A stretch of 40,589 nucleotides of DNA from Planctomycetota bacterium (lineage in GTDB: Bacteria > Planctomycetota > Planctomycetia > Pirellulales > Pirellulaceae). Where the stretch lies: assembly GCA_026692865.1 (NCBI GenBank), contig JAPLNI010000063.1, positions 1-40,589 on the forward strand. The letters run 5' to 3'. The position numbers were made by a program, and so were the translations under genes. The notes under the pieces were generated by a model. It was not told where the DNA came from, ran no database searches, and saw nothing but the letters and a program-made list of their open reading frames with translations. This document shows positions 8,379 through 17,441 of this stretch, piece by piece. How positions within the stretch are numbered: the first letter of the stretch is position 1; every line of letters begins with the position of its first letter.

Positions 8379-8533
8379 CGCGTTTTTTACGAGGATTTTG
8401 TACTTCCAGCAACTTGGTACCACGACGCTGAGAAGTCTGCAGGCCAGCCCAAAAATCGCATTTCCGCGACCGGATCGCGCAAATTCGTCTGCAACTCTCA
8501 AATTCTCTGTTTTACAGAGAACTTTGGTTTAAC
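8304..8533. repeat. Left copy of a 230-bp direct repeat (with 16238-16467)
   Basis: The first 34 bases (8304-8337) are identical to 16238-16271, and the stretch 8449-8533 matches 16383-16467 with few differences. The middle 60-100 bases have diverged but the length is the same in both copies. Each copy contains a palindrome (CCTCGGAA-T-TTCCGAGG), an ACAGAGAAGCC motif that opens a terminator hairpin, a conserved hairpin TTCTCTGT-TTT-ACAGAGAA near the right end, and closes with TTTAAC. The two copies lie about 7.9 kb apart and bound a block of accessory genes including a serine recombinase. Confidence 0.85.
8351..8384 (+). terminator. Rho-independent-like terminator in left 230-bp repeat
   Basis: A 10-bp stem (AGCCAGGAGC at 8351-8360 with GCTCCTGGCT at 8366-8375) with a five-base loop is followed by TTTCGCGTTTTTT. 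The right repeat copy keeps a hairpin at the same place but with different stem bases, so the pairing rather than the sequence has been preserved. Confidence 0.7.
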
Positions 8534-8595
8534 AACCCGTTCGCTTCCAAGAGTTGCTTTGCAGTAATGACAAGCGCAACTGGACGAACGTTAAA
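8528..8595. other. Imperfect inverted repeat at the edge of the left repeat (attC-like geometry)
   Basis: TTTAAC at 8528-8533 can pair with GTTAAA at 8590-8595, GTTCG at 8539-8543 with CGAAC at 8585-8589, and AGTTGC at 8552-8557 with GCAACT at 8576-8581, leaving bulged bases on one side. This is reminiscent of integron attC sites, and the next gene starts at once (ATG at 8596). The right-hand core does not fit GTTRRRY exactly, and no integron integrase is in the window, so this is only a structural resemblance. Confidence 0.25.
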
Positions 8596-8901
8596 ATGTC
8601 AGAAACAATTGAAGAAAGAGCGGCTTCGGAATGGGAAATTCGGGAACTGCAAGCCTCGATCGATCAGTCGAATCTTCGACGTGCCGCCGATCTTTCGATG
8701 GCCGAAAAATTCAAGCTCGGTGCCGATCTTTACGACGATGGAATCCGCTGGCTCAAACAAATCATCAAAGCAGAGCAACCGGACTTTACTCCCGAACAAG
8801 TCAATCAGGAACTCGACCGGCGGAATGCCATCAAGAGACGGGTTGAGGAAGCAGGACTATTTCGGCTGTACGTGGAGGATGTCCTGATTGGAAAAGTCTA
8901 G
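8596..8901 (+). CDS. Small putative antitoxin/partner of a nucleotidyltransferase
   Basis: The start is taken at the ATG at 8596 (MSETIEERAASEWEIRELQ), giving 101 residues. An upstream in-frame TTG/ATG-like start would run into the inverted repeat and has poor composition. The protein is helical, with an EKFKLGADLYDDGIRWLKQII core. It ends 14 bases inside the following nucleotidyltransferase gene, so the two are translationally coupled. This arrangement, a small helical protein followed by a minimal nucleotidyltransferase, is common in planctomycetes and cyanobacteria and resembles toxin-antitoxin operons. Its own family has no name I can give. Confidence 0.65.
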   Translation: MSETIEERAASEWEIRELQASIDQSNLRRAADLSMAEKFKLGADLYDDGIRWLKQIIKAEQPDFTPEQVNQELDRRNAIKRRVEEAGLFRLYVEDVLIGKV

Positions 8902-9445
8902 CTTTGAAGCGTTGATCGATGTCATTCGTGTGCTTCAAACTCATCAGATCCAGTACATGCTTGTCGGCGCTTTTTCCAGCAATGCCTATGGTTACCCTCG
9001 TGCCACCAAAGATGCAGATATCGTCATCGAATACGAGGAAGGCGTTCTGAAAAAGATCTGCGAATCCCTGGGTAGCGACTTCAAGCTCGATCCGCAAACC
9101 GGTTTCGAACTGATGACCGGGTCTATTCGCAACATCCTCACGTATTACCCAACCAAGTTCGAAATCGAGCTGTTCCGCTTGGGCAAAGACCCCCACCACC
9201 AAGTGCGATTCGCCCGACGGCGTCGGCTTCCGCTCCCAGACTTGCAAATCGAAGCGGTCATACCAACCGCCGAAGATGTGGTCATCCAAAAGCTTCGCTG
9301 GCAACGCGACAAAGACATTGCAGATGTTCGAATCGTAATCGCCGTTCAAGCTGCCCGATTGGACTGGTCTTACATCCAACAATGGACCGACCAACACGGC
9401 ACGACCGAACTTTTGAGTCGCCTCAGATTCGAGTTGAAAGTCTGA
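8888..9445 (+). CDS. Nucleotidyltransferase-fold protein (MNT/AbiEii-like)
   Basis: The 185-residue protein has the hallmark of minimal nucleotidyltransferases: LVGAFSSNAYGYPRAT followed by KDADIVIE, in which the Gly-Ser loop leads to the metal-binding D42 and D44. The C-terminal part (VIPTAEDVVIQKLRWQRDKDI) matches the helix that lines the active site in AbiEii-like and DUF6036-like families. Enzymes of this fold transfer nucleotides to RNA or proteins; in toxin-antitoxin systems they pyrimidylate tRNA or AMPylate a partner. The most plausible start is a TTG at 8888, overlapping the upstream gene by 14 bases. Substrate unknown. Confidence 0.78.
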   Translation: MEKSSFEALIDVIRVLQTHQIQYMLVGAFSSNAYGYPRATKDADIVIEYEEGVLKKICESLGSDFKLDPQTGFELMTGSIRNILTYYPTKFEIELFRLGKDPHHQVRFARRRRLPLPDLQIEAVIPTAEDVVIQKLRWQRDKDIADVRIVIAVQAARLDWSYIQQWTDQHGTTELLSRLRFELKV

Positions 9446-9491
9446 TAGCACGAGTGAGTTATAATAAAGCCAGACAAGAGAAACTTATTGA

Positions 9492-10599
<1,108 letters not shown>

Positions 10600-10646
10600 A
10601 AAACAAACCGGATTTGAGTTGCATCAACAAGGAGTAATTGCGGCGA

Positions 10647-11810
10647 ATGAGCGAATTTCAAATCGTAAAATTCCGAGCCATTGATCGTCCACTCTCGGAT
10701 AATCAATTGGAGTTCATGGAGCGGCAGTCATCGCGAGCTGATTTCACGAAATGGGAATTCAAGGTCGAATACCATTACAGCTCGTTTCGTGGCGACGTTG
10801 ATGCAATGCTCCGCAACGGATACGACATCTTTTTGACCTATTCCAATTACGGCTGTCGCGAGATTCGAATGCGGTTGCCGGGCGGATTGCCTTTCGCAAA
10901 GAGCGTTTGGTCAAAGTACATCAGCGCCGAGGGGCTGACATGGAGTGCAGACAAAAGTGGAAAGGCTGGCATACTTACATTAGCTCCGTATCTTGAGGAA
11001 GCGTATGATCCCGTTTGGGAGTTTGAAGACTACTTGGATGCAACCGCAAAGCTCCGAGAAATGTTGATCGCCGGCGATCTCCGCGCTCTCTATGTTCTTT
11101 GGTTGTGCACCGCGATGTCATCAAGCGATGAAGACGACGCAGTGATAGAACCACCAGTACCTCATGGACTCGCCAATCTTCCAGATGAAGCTGCTGATCT
11201 ACTGGCCTTTTTCGAAGCTGATCCATTGCTTGTCGATGCTGCTGCCATTGGCATCCCAATGTTTAACGCTCAAGGCTCACAAGGTGATTCGGTAAAGGCT
11301 TGGCTTACGACAATTACCGATTCGCGCCCGCATGAGATAATTCAGCGGCTACTATCGGAAGATCCCGTCGCCGTAAAAGCTGAGTTGCTGTCTGAGATTC
11401 GCGAAAGCCGACAAGCACCGAGTTGGCCCGTTGAACCGCCGACTCGCACCGTGGCACAACTGCTTCAAATGTGCGAGTCGCTGCGTCAGAAAGAAGACGA
11501 AAAAGAGAAGAAACAAGCTGCCGCTAAAGCCAAACGAGAAGCCGATAAGGCGGAAAAGCAGCGTCAAGCGAGAATGGTCGAGATGCAGTCGGCTCCAGAA
11601 TCGTGGTTGAACAAGGCCTCAATGCTTGTTGAAGAACGTGGTACTGATAACTACCGCGAAGCAGCCAGCATTCTCGCCGACTTGCGCGATGCTGTAGGAG
11701 GCGAGCAAGGCAACAAAATCGCTCGCGAGCATGCAGCACATCTTGCTCAGAAATATCCAACTCTCAACGTACTTAAGTCTTCGCTCCGAAAGAAAGAACT
11801 TTTGGACTAG
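10647..11810 (+). CDS. Conserved hypothetical protein, unnamed family
   Basis: The ATG at 10647 (MSEFQIVKFRAIDRPLS) is preferred over a TTG nine bases upstream, because related proteins begin MSEFQYYEF; AAGGAG lies at 10629-10634. The 387-residue protein has a conserved N-terminal half (FKVEYHYSSFRGDVDAML, SNYGCREIRMRLP, ALYVLWLC, EPPVPHGLANL) that I recall from many bacterial genomes without a functional name. A highly charged coiled segment follows (about 280-330, Lys/Glu/Ala rich), then a helical C-terminus (ASMLVEERGTDNYREAASIL). It sits 47 bases after the nucleotidyltransferase gene on the same strand. Role unknown; the coiled part suggests protein-protein contacts. Confidence 0.7.
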   Translation: MSEFQIVKFRAIDRPLSDNQLEFMERQSSRADFTKWEFKVEYHYSSFRGDVDAMLRNGYDIFLTYSNYGCREIRMRLPGGLPFAKSVWSKYISAEGLTWSADKSGKAGILTLAPYLEEAYDPVWEFEDYLDATAKLREMLIAGDLRALYVLWLCTAMSSSDEDDAVIEPPVPHGLANLPDEAADLLAFFEADPLLVDAAAIGIPMFNAQGSQGDSVKAWLTTITDSRPHEIIQRLLSEDPVAVKAELLSEIRESRQAPSWPVEPPTRTVAQLLQMCESLRQKEDEKEKKQAAAKAKREADKAEKQRQARMVEMQSAPESWLNKASMLVEERGTDNYREAASILADLRDAVGGEQGNKIAREHAAHLAQKYPTLNVLKSSLRKKELLD

Positions 11811-11821
11811 CCTGATCGAAA

Positions 11822-13921
11822 TTGATTCTCCAACGTTGCGCCATCTATACCCGTCAGTCACGTGAGTCGCGAAGCGAATTCACATCATGCGATGCACAGT
11901 ACAAAGTCTGTTTCGTATTCGCAGCATCCATGCAACGGGAGGGATGGCAACTCGTCGATCGCCGTTACGATGACCTCGGCCATTCTTCTGAAACGCTAGA
12001 TCGACCAGCATTGATCCGCTTGGTCGAAGATATTCAAGCAGGCGAAATAGATCGAGTCTTAGTCCATCGCCTTGACCGCGTCGCGAGAAAGATCCTCTTT
12101 GCCTGCCAATTTCTAGAACTATTGCGGCTGCATGATGTCGCAATCACCATCGTCAGCCAGCCAGAGATTAGTGGCGACGCGAATGGTCGCCTGCTTATCA
12201 ACCTCATGGCGACGTTTGCCGAGTTCGAGCAGGATATGACCAAGTCCCGTATGGCAGACGCCAGAGCAGCACTCAAGGCTCATGGCCGTCGAGTTGCTGG
12301 CAGGGTGCCACATGGTTATTTTGCTGATCCCACCACCAAGCAACTGATCGTTAGCGAATTAGAGGCAGCTCGTATTCGAGAAATTTTTAGGCTAGCAGCC
12401 AATGGCAAGTCGCTTGCAGAAATTGCGGATGCTCTGAACGAAGGGAAAGGAATACCCAACGAGTTCGAACCCAATAGATCGCCATGGACTCCAAGGCGTA
12501 TCTCCGCAGTACTCTCGAATCGTCATTACCTCGGGCAAATCAAGTATAGGAACACCTGGGTCAAAGGATTACACGAACCCATCGTTGACGAGCAAACGTT
12601 CAAGCAGGCTCACGAACAAACGGCACGACGCAGAACTACCGCAAAAACCGACCGAAGCATTTCATCCATCACAAACTCGCTTCGCGGTCGAGTCGATTGC
12701 CCAAAGTGCAGTCGTAAACTCTCGATCGGCACAGATGTCAAGCAAATAGATCGACTATGCAAACAGGTTACGACCTATTATCGCTGTAGATCGAATTCAG
12801 GTGGCAGAAAGCCCTGCACCGGAGTTCGGACTCAAGCCTGGAAGCTCGAGAAGCGAGTCATTGATGCGATCACTGCCGCAGCGAACAATTCAGTAACGAT
12901 CGATCGAGTTGAGTTTAACGGGACAGACTTGGACAAGCTTTCACAGTACTGGGCATTGCTGAATAGTTGTCAGCACGACAAACTGTTGCCCCTAATCATC
13001 GCAAGTGTAATTCCCTCAGAAGACTTCAACGAGCTTGCGATTCATCTGCAATCAGACGCAATTGACTATGTTCGATGCATGGCTGCGTACGGACAGCCTA
13101 AACCACCTGCTTCGAAATCATCACCAAGTCGCTATTCAAGGAAGCGAAGAAAATCAATGATCGCGTCATCTGCATCGCATCATCCCATCGTCCCATTGCG
13201 TGAACGATTGAAACTAGTTCAGCGACTGGAATTGTTCTACGACGACCTCAACTCCACTCCAATGCTTATGAGGCGATGCGAGATATCCAACTTAGACATT
13301 CCTGCGTTGATAAATGTTGTAGCTGAGGACCTTTTGGACTGCGATCCCTCGAATCTCGATGAACTTCAGACTCTTCCCGATTCAGATGGCAACGAAACGA
13401 ACTGGCATAACAACTATCTTTTGGCAACGCCGTCCGACAACTGGATCGCTTCGGTCGTCGCGGTTCGAGCTTTGATCGAATTGAAGGCAGAAGAAGCGAT
13501 TCCCCTTTTTGTTGAACTGCTGTTTGAAAACCGTCGATTTCCTAGGCTCTCCGTAGGTGTTGAAGCCGAATACTTCTTTGCCTCAATTGGGGAAATTGCG
13601 ATCGAACCACTGTGTGAAGCATTCGAACTCTCTGCTCCAGAAGAAGTCGAAGGTCGGCGTGATGTAGTCGCAGCCCTCGGCTTCATCGGAGAGAAGCACT
13701 CAGACCTGCAGGCGGAGATTTGCAGAAGGATTGTGGATTGGTTGAACCGACACAACCAACAAAACATAATCAGCAATTCCGAAATCGTTTGCGTACTGCT
13801 CGACTTCAAAGCCAGCCAAATGGCTGATTCGATTCGCTCTGCTCTGAATGCCGCGTGCATCGACACTGGCGTGTGTGGTGACTGGGACGAAATCATGGCG
13901 GAACTGAGTTCGCGAGAGTAA
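11822..13921 (+). CDS. Large serine recombinase fused to a C-terminal HEAT-like domain
   Basis: Residues 1-150 are a resolvase/invertase catalytic domain: CAIYTRQSRES with the nucleophile Ser13, RYDDLGHSSETLDRPAL, then VHRLDRVAR and FAEFEQDMTKSR. Residues 155-280 are a recombinase DNA-binding domain (ALNEGKGIPN, then RRISAVLSNRHYLG), followed by a zinc ribbon near 293-330 (CPKC, later CRS and CTG). The usual coiled-coil region is short. From about residue 458 onward an unrelated helical domain of some 240 residues begins, with HEAT-like pairs (VRALIELKAEEAIPLFVELL; FFASIGEIAIEPLCEAF; VVAALGFIGEK). The start is a TTG at 11822. The acidic DDG motif typical after strand 2 is DDL here. It probably integrates or excises the surrounding element; the HEAT-like part may dock a partner. 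Confidence 0.85.
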   Translation: MILQRCAIYTRQSRESRSEFTSCDAQYKVCFVFAASMQREGWQLVDRRYDDLGHSSETLDRPALIRLVEDIQAGEIDRVLVHRLDRVARKILFACQFLELLRLHDVAITIVSQPEISGDANGRLLINLMATFAEFEQDMTKSRMADARAALKAHGRRVAGRVPHGYFADPTTKQLIVSELEAARIREIFRLAANGKSLAEIADALNEGKGIPNEFEPNRSPWTPRRISAVLSNRHYLGQIKYRNTWVKGLHEPIVDEQTFKQAHEQTARRRTTAKTDRSISSITNSLRGRVDCPKCSRKLSIGTDVKQIDRLCKQVTTYYRCRSNSGGRKPCTGVRTQAWKLEKRVIDAITAAANNSVTIDRVEFNGTDLDKLSQYWALLNSCQHDKLLPLIIASVIPSEDFNELAIHLQSDAIDYVRCMAAYGQPKPPASKSSPSRYSRKRRKSMIASSASHHPIVPLRERLKLVQRLELFYDDLNSTPMLMRRCEISNLDIPALINVVAEDLLDCDPSNLDELQTLPDSDGNETNWHNNYLLATPSDNWIASVVAVRALIELKAEEAIPLFVELLFENRRFPRLSVGVEAEYFFASIGEIAIEPLCEAFELSAPEEVEGRRDVVAALGFIGEKHSDLQAEICRRIVDWLNRHNQQNIISNSEIVCVLLDFKASQMADSIRSALNAACIDTGVCGDWDEIMAELSSRE

Positions 13922-14025
13922 TGCTTCGCGAAGATCGTCGAATCGCAAGCAAATCGCTACAATACCGTAAGAGTGTGTTTTGCCGATCCTGCCAATCGAT
14001 TCTCTAACAACAACGGAGTGCTGTC

Positions 14026-14601
14026 ATTAAATACGTCAATCGAAGGGGGGATATTTACTATGTCTTTCAAGGCGTCACGAAGACCGGCAAGCCCAGGTAC
14101 TATGTTTCGCTCAAGGCGGAATCCATAGCGGGAATACAAATCGACTCATTGTCAGACGATTTTGAACTGTTTGAATCGCCAATCGACGCCAGAGTCAGTA
14201 TTCGCAAGAGAGTTTCGTCGGACATTCACGACAATGAATTGAAGTTTGTTCAAGAACGAGCTAACTCGATGGCTCGGAACGTAAGAGCGGAAGTGGTTCG
14301 CAAAGGTCGATGCATAGCCATTTACGAGTCAGCTCGGGCCGATGAGTTCAAATCAATGGCGCCCGTTTTCGGCGGATTAACTTCGAGGTTTGTCGAAGTC
14401 ATGCAGTCCTATAGTCCCATGTCACCTGCCTTTCGGTTCAAGCTCATTCGCAAGAAAGAAAGAATCTTCGAGGCACAACGATTTTGCTTCCGAGGATGTA
14501 TCGAAGACTGGATCAGCCTGCATCACGAAGGCACGCTCGATGAACTTTGCCAGTACTACCTCAAGCACTTGGGGAAAGAGTCGTTCTACGAGTTGATGTA
14601 A
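14026..14601 (+). CDS. Conserved hypothetical protein with an unusual ATT start
   Basis: The coding sequence clearly extends upstream of the first TTG at 14149: the frame from 14026 reads IKYVNRRGDIYYVFQGVTKT then GKPRYYVSLK, which matches the N-terminus of a conserved unnamed family. The only candidate initiator there is ATT at 14026, eight bases after GGAG (14014-14017), because a stop lies at 14005. The 191-residue protein ends with a conserved FCFRGCIEDWISL and KHLGKESFYELM. The function is not known. The gene directly precedes 14603, and the two families occur together in other genomes as I recall, so they likely work as a pair. Alternatively translation begins at TTG 14149 with a truncated protein. 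Confidence 0.7.
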   Translation: MKYVNRRGDIYYVFQGVTKTGKPRYYVSLKAESIAGIQIDSLSDDFELFESPIDARVSIRKRVSSDIHDNELKFVQERANSMARNVRAEVVRKGRCIAIYESARADEFKSMAPVFGGLTSRFVEVMQSYSPMSPAFRFKLIRKKERIFEAQRFCFRGCIEDWISLHHEGTLDELCQYYLKHLGKESFYELM

Positions 14602-14602
14602 G

Positions 14603-15076
14603 ATGACTAAGTCGAAGAAGCGAAAGCCATTGCCACCTCGCGTAAAGCGGATGAAGCGTCCTGCAAGACTCGAGTCGGCTAAGAAGTGGATTCCCACCTA
14701 CACCGGTAAGCATTTGCTTCGCGGCTACTGCAACCATTACGCAGTCGATTGGCGGTGTGCTGCAATCGAACTGGAACTCCTTGGCATTCGCATCGACTCA
14801 GCCTATATCGCGAAGAGGGAACGCACGGAGGCCGAGCTGACTAAACAACGTCAAACGAGAAAAGAAGAACGTAAATCCCCGCAGAACCTGCATTGGCATC
14901 CGTTTACCGACGCCTATTCCGCATACATGGCTGGCGATTTCGCCGCCATTTACGACTCGCAAATGCGAGAAGAGTATAGCGATGAATGGGAGCAGCACGC
15001 AATCAATGAGCCTCCCGCCAACCGAGAGCATGTAGTCCAGGTCTGGGTAGGTAAGGAAGCCAACGAGGCTGACTAA
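14603..15076 (+). CDS. Conserved hypothetical partner of the preceding gene
   Basis: The 157-residue protein starts one base after the upstream stop. It has a basic N-terminus (KSKKRKPLPPRVKRMKR), then a conserved LESAKKWIPTYTGKHLLRGYC and FAVDWRCAAIELELLGI-like block (here HYAVDWRCAAIELELLG), and a charged C-terminus. The same N-terminal block is familiar from small proteins that travel with the family of the preceding gene. No catalytic motif is evident. The basic start suggests nucleic-acid contact. Coupled expression with the upstream gene is very likely; role unknown. Confidence 0.72.
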   Translation: MTKSKKRKPLPPRVKRMKRPARLESAKKWIPTYTGKHLLRGYCNHYAVDWRCAAIELELLGIRIDSAYIAKRERTEAELTKQRQTRKEERKSPQNLHWHPFTDAYSAYMAGDFAAIYDSQMREEYSDEWEQHAINEPPANREHVVQVWVGKEANEAD

Positions 15077-15210
15077 ATAATCGCGTTGATGTTCGCGAGA
15101 ATCCGTGTATGACAGGTAGAGAAGGTGCGACAATTCCTCGACCGTTAGATCTCGAAAATCACGCTTGCCCCAGGATCTGCGTCCCATCCAAAGCTCCTTT
15201 GCTGAAGATT

Positions 15211-15627
15211 TCAGTCGTCGAGAGGCTCAGGCGGAAACAAGCCGAACATCTGCTCTGCCTGACGGATTTTGATGCGTCGCTCATGGTTCAAATCAAGCAA
15301 TCGGATCGTCAACACTCCGGTATCTGTTTTCCCAAAGAGCTGATAGTCATCCCACTCGAAATTATCACTCCACCTGTCTGTCCTGGGATGGAATAAGGCA
15401 ATAGCCGCCGAGTCTTGAGCAATAGCGGAGGATACACGGTCCGCTTTATGGAGGTTGCAGCTTGGGCACGCGAGAGCCAGATTGTCTAACTCGCTGGTCC
15501 CTCCGCGCACGCGAGGAATCACATGTTCAATGTGGAAAGTAGCACCCTGCAGCGACTGATGCATCTTGCAGTATTCACATCGGTGCCCAGCGCGGGACCT
15601 TATAAAGTTTCTAGAATCGTCGGCCAC
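15211..15627 (-). CDS. HNH endonuclease
   Basis: The 138-residue protein is a compact HNH nuclease: CEYC zinc pair near residues 17-20, FHIEHVIPRVRGGTSELDNL with the catalytic His-Glu-His-like block near 31-50, and CPSCN near 54-58. This is the standard beta-beta-alpha metal fold with a zinc knuckle. A C-terminal part (WDDYQLFGKTDTGVLTIRLL, DLNHERRIKIRQ) is typical of a widespread family coupled with a small protein, encoded just upstream here (15639-15860, 11 bases away). It may be a standalone nuclease of a toxin-antitoxin-like pair or of a mobile element. DNA cleavage is known for the family but the target is unknown. Confidence 0.88.
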   Translation of the reverse strand: MADDSRNFIRSRAGHRCEYCKMHQSLQGATFHIEHVIPRVRGGTSELDNLALACPSCNLHKADRVSSAIAQDSAAIALFHPRTDRWSDNFEWDDYQLFGKTDTGVLTIRLLDLNHERRIKIRQAEQMFGLFPPEPLDD

Positions 15628-15638
15628 TTCAAGTCCAA

Positions 15639-15860
15639 CTACGGTTTTCGACCGAGAAGGTGCAGAGCTTCTGCGCGAACCAGCGAAAGTTGTTCACTGA
15701 GCTCTGCCAACGCCGCCAAATCCGCCGTTTCTTGCTCGGACAGAAGGCCCTCGTTATTACGGTCCATCAACTGTTGGAGTCGCCGATCGGCTGGCTCGGG
15801 CAATCGAAGCATAGCAATGTTTTCCACCCACTGTTGAGGTGCATCGATCGTTGCGGCCAT
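15639..15860 (-). CDS. Small helical partner of the HNH nuclease
   Basis: The start at 15860 (MAATIDAPQQWVENIAML) is supported by GGAGG five bases upstream on the minus strand; the open frame upstream is not needed. The 73 residues hold a conserved LPEPADRRLQQLMDRNNEGLLSEQ-like segment followed by ETADLAALAELSEQLSLVRA, a pattern frequently found just before HNH genes in planctomycetes and cyanobacteria. Its position and size suggest an antitoxin or an assembly partner. Confidence 0.75.
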   Translation of the reverse strand: MAATIDAPQQWVENIAMLRLPEPADRRLQQLMDRNNEGLLSEQETADLAALAELSEQLSLVRAEALHLLGRKP

Positions 15861-16050
15861 TATTCCTCCAGATACTCTGCGTTTCCGAACTCCCAGTTTA
15901 TAGTCTACAGTGGTAAGGCTGCCACGGGAAGTTTGTTCATGCCATTGCTCGAGTTTTGTCCAAGTTAACAATGATAACTTAGGCAATTTCAGATTTGGTT
16001 CCAGCCCAACTGTAAAGACGAGTTGCCGCTCTCATGTACAAGCTGACCTA

Positions 16051-16216
16051 TGTTAACTCCGCTGTCGGGGTCTGTTAAATCTGCTGTCACATCTTCCGAA
16101 TTTGTGCTTCGGCCATCCGAATGCACCCACACGGAAACTTGTTCTCCTCAAGTCTCCTATCCCCAAAACACCAACAAAAACATTGGCTACCCAAGGCCCC
16201 TGTTAACCCGGCTGTC
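16051..16216. repeat. Three 16-base repeats, consensus TGTTAAMYCNGCTGTC
   Basis: Copies are at 16051-16066, 16073-16088 and 16201-16216, all in the same orientation. The first two are 22 bases apart and the third lies 128 bases further on, 22 bases before the right 230-bp repeat. A related TGTTAACTCGG start occurs at 8162, just before the structured region next to the left repeat. Confidence 0.7.
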
Positions 16217-16237
16217 ACCATCGGTCAGCTGAAATTT

Positions 16238-16467
16238 GAGCCTTTCAAATCCTCGGAATTTCCGAGGGTACGATTTAACAGAGAAGCCGAGGTTTAAACC
16301 CCTCGGCTTTTTTCGTTGTTTGCCAAGGGTTTCGGAGTTTCCCGGCTCGACCGAAACCAAACAGAGAGCGCTCTCAATTCGCCGAAAAATCGCATTTCCG
16401 CGACCGGACCGCGCAGATTCGTCTGCAACTCTCAAATTCTCTGTTTGACAGAGAAGTCTTATTTAAC
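16238..16467. repeat. Right copy of the 230-bp direct repeat
   Basis: It is homologous to 8304-8533 in the same orientation and of the same length. Ends are nearly identical and the centre is diverged. It contains the same palindrome (CCTCGGAA-T-TTCCGAGG at 16251-16267), an ACAGAGAAGCC motif, a terminator hairpin, the TTCTCTGT-TTG-ACAGAGAA hairpin and a final TTTAAC. Confidence 0.85.
16284..16314 (+). terminator. Rho-independent-like terminator in right 230-bp repeat
   Basis: The stem AAGCCGAGG (16284-16292) pairs with CCTCGGCTT (16301-16309) around an eight-base loop and is followed by a T run. Relative to the left copy, the stem bases are changed on both sides so that pairing is kept. Confidence 0.7.
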
Positions 16468-16571
16468 AGCCAGAGGAGGCGACGGATGCGAACTGATCCG
16501 TTCTCGGTGCTCACGGAAGTGTCTTTCTCTTCAATGGAGAAAGGCGGATTGGCGGAGCTACCGGCGAGAAC

Positions 16572-17357
16572 TTAGCCCCAGCTATCCCCTCGACGAAAGA
16601 TTTCCACGACACTTTCAGGTAGGGCAATGGCCGCGTCTTCGTTTTTCCAAATTCGATTGGAATTAAAATTTATCCCGGCGGACGAAATGCTTGGCCCCCA
16701 CTTCGACCGCACAACAAACAAATTCATTCGACGATAGTGTTCCATGAATTGCTCGGTTGATTCGAATTTGTACTTTCGCAGGAAGTCAACGTCCTTGCCT
16801 CGGACCCGCTTGATCATCGTGTTCAATGCGAGTCCCGCGTCATAAAATTCGTGGACCGTACTATCAATCTTCACGTAAATCACGTTCGGAAGATCAGGCA
16901 TCAGTTGCTGCATCGCGGCCATGATGTTGTCAGTGAACTTAAACGACTCCTTCTGAGAATAGTTGATTTCGTGAATTTGGTCTTCTTCGTTGTATGTGGT
17001 CGGCTCTGGAATCTCTCGAATACGCTTGACTTCGACACCAACATCTCCGACGTGCTCGAATTCAGCAAGGAAGTCAATTTTCTTGCCTGCGGGAGTGGGG
17101 ACCTGATACTGAAGCGATACGAAAAATTTCGCCGTCCGTGCGGCAAACTCAAGTTCGCAGAGAATGTCTTTGCAATCTTCGATGTCCCTTTGATTCCGTA
17201 GATCCTTTCCTATAATGCTCTGGTATTGCCGGATGAAGCTACAGAAATTGTCACTTTTAGGAAAGCGATGAATGATTCCGATTGCACTGTGCCTATAGAC
17301 TTGGGGTACGAGCGAGAGTAGGCGGGTTATCGACTCATCGATTGTTGGTTCGTTCAT
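16572..17357 (-). CDS. Putative PD-(D/E)XK nuclease-like protein
   Basis: The 261-residue protein is not one I can name. Residues 60-115 carry a recognisable nuclease-like order: E70 in a helix (ILCELEFAART), D95 in GKKIDFLAEF, then E109-V-K111 in VGVEVKRIRE. This fits the E...D...ExK arrangement of restriction-endonuclease-fold enzymes, where the three residues bind metal. The C-terminal half has a helix with YVKIDSTVHEF and a LRKYKFESTEQFMEHYRR stretch of unknown role. It lies downstream of a HEPN-like gene on the same strand (84 bases apart), at the tail of the type I restriction cluster. Nuclease activity is inferred, not shown. Confidence 0.5.
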   Translation of the reverse strand: MNEPTIDESITRLLSLVPQVYRHSAIGIIHRFPKSDNFCSFIRQYQSIIGKDLRNQRDIEDCKDILCELEFAARTAKFFVSLQYQVPTPAGKKIDFLAEFEHVGDVGVEVKRIREIPEPTTYNEEDQIHEINYSQKESFKFTDNIMAAMQQLMPDLPNVIYVKIDSTVHEFYDAGLALNTMIKRVRGKDVDFLRKYKFESTEQFMEHYRRMNLFVVRSKWGPSISSAGINFNSNRIWKNEDAAIALPESVVEIFRRGDSWG

Positions 17358-17441
17358 TCATTTGGCCTGTCTCATAGTCGCTCGCAAGCTAACAGCTTGA
17401 ACAAGATTACGTGATCCTTTTTCGCAGTTAAATCTTCGCAC

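Larger units (their letters stand above)
15861..16571. other. Non-coding region holding short repeats and the right 230-bp repeat
   Basis: No convincing gene lies between the HNH partner and the minus-strand gene ending at 16572. The region contains the divergent promoter space of the HNH operon, three 16-base repeats (16051-16216), the right copy of the 230-bp repeat (16238-16467), and a small hairpin CTTTCTC/GAGAAAG at 16523-16543. Several short frames here have unlikely composition. Confidence 0.6.

Noticed and set aside
13957-14139. A 60-residue minus-strand frame before the ATT-start gene
   Set aside because: It is antisense to the conserved N-terminus of the plus-strand gene and shows no motif.
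16051-16216. Short repeats considered as a CRISPR array
   Set aside because: Only three imperfect 16-base copies with unequal spacers of 6 and 112 bases, and no cas genes nearby.
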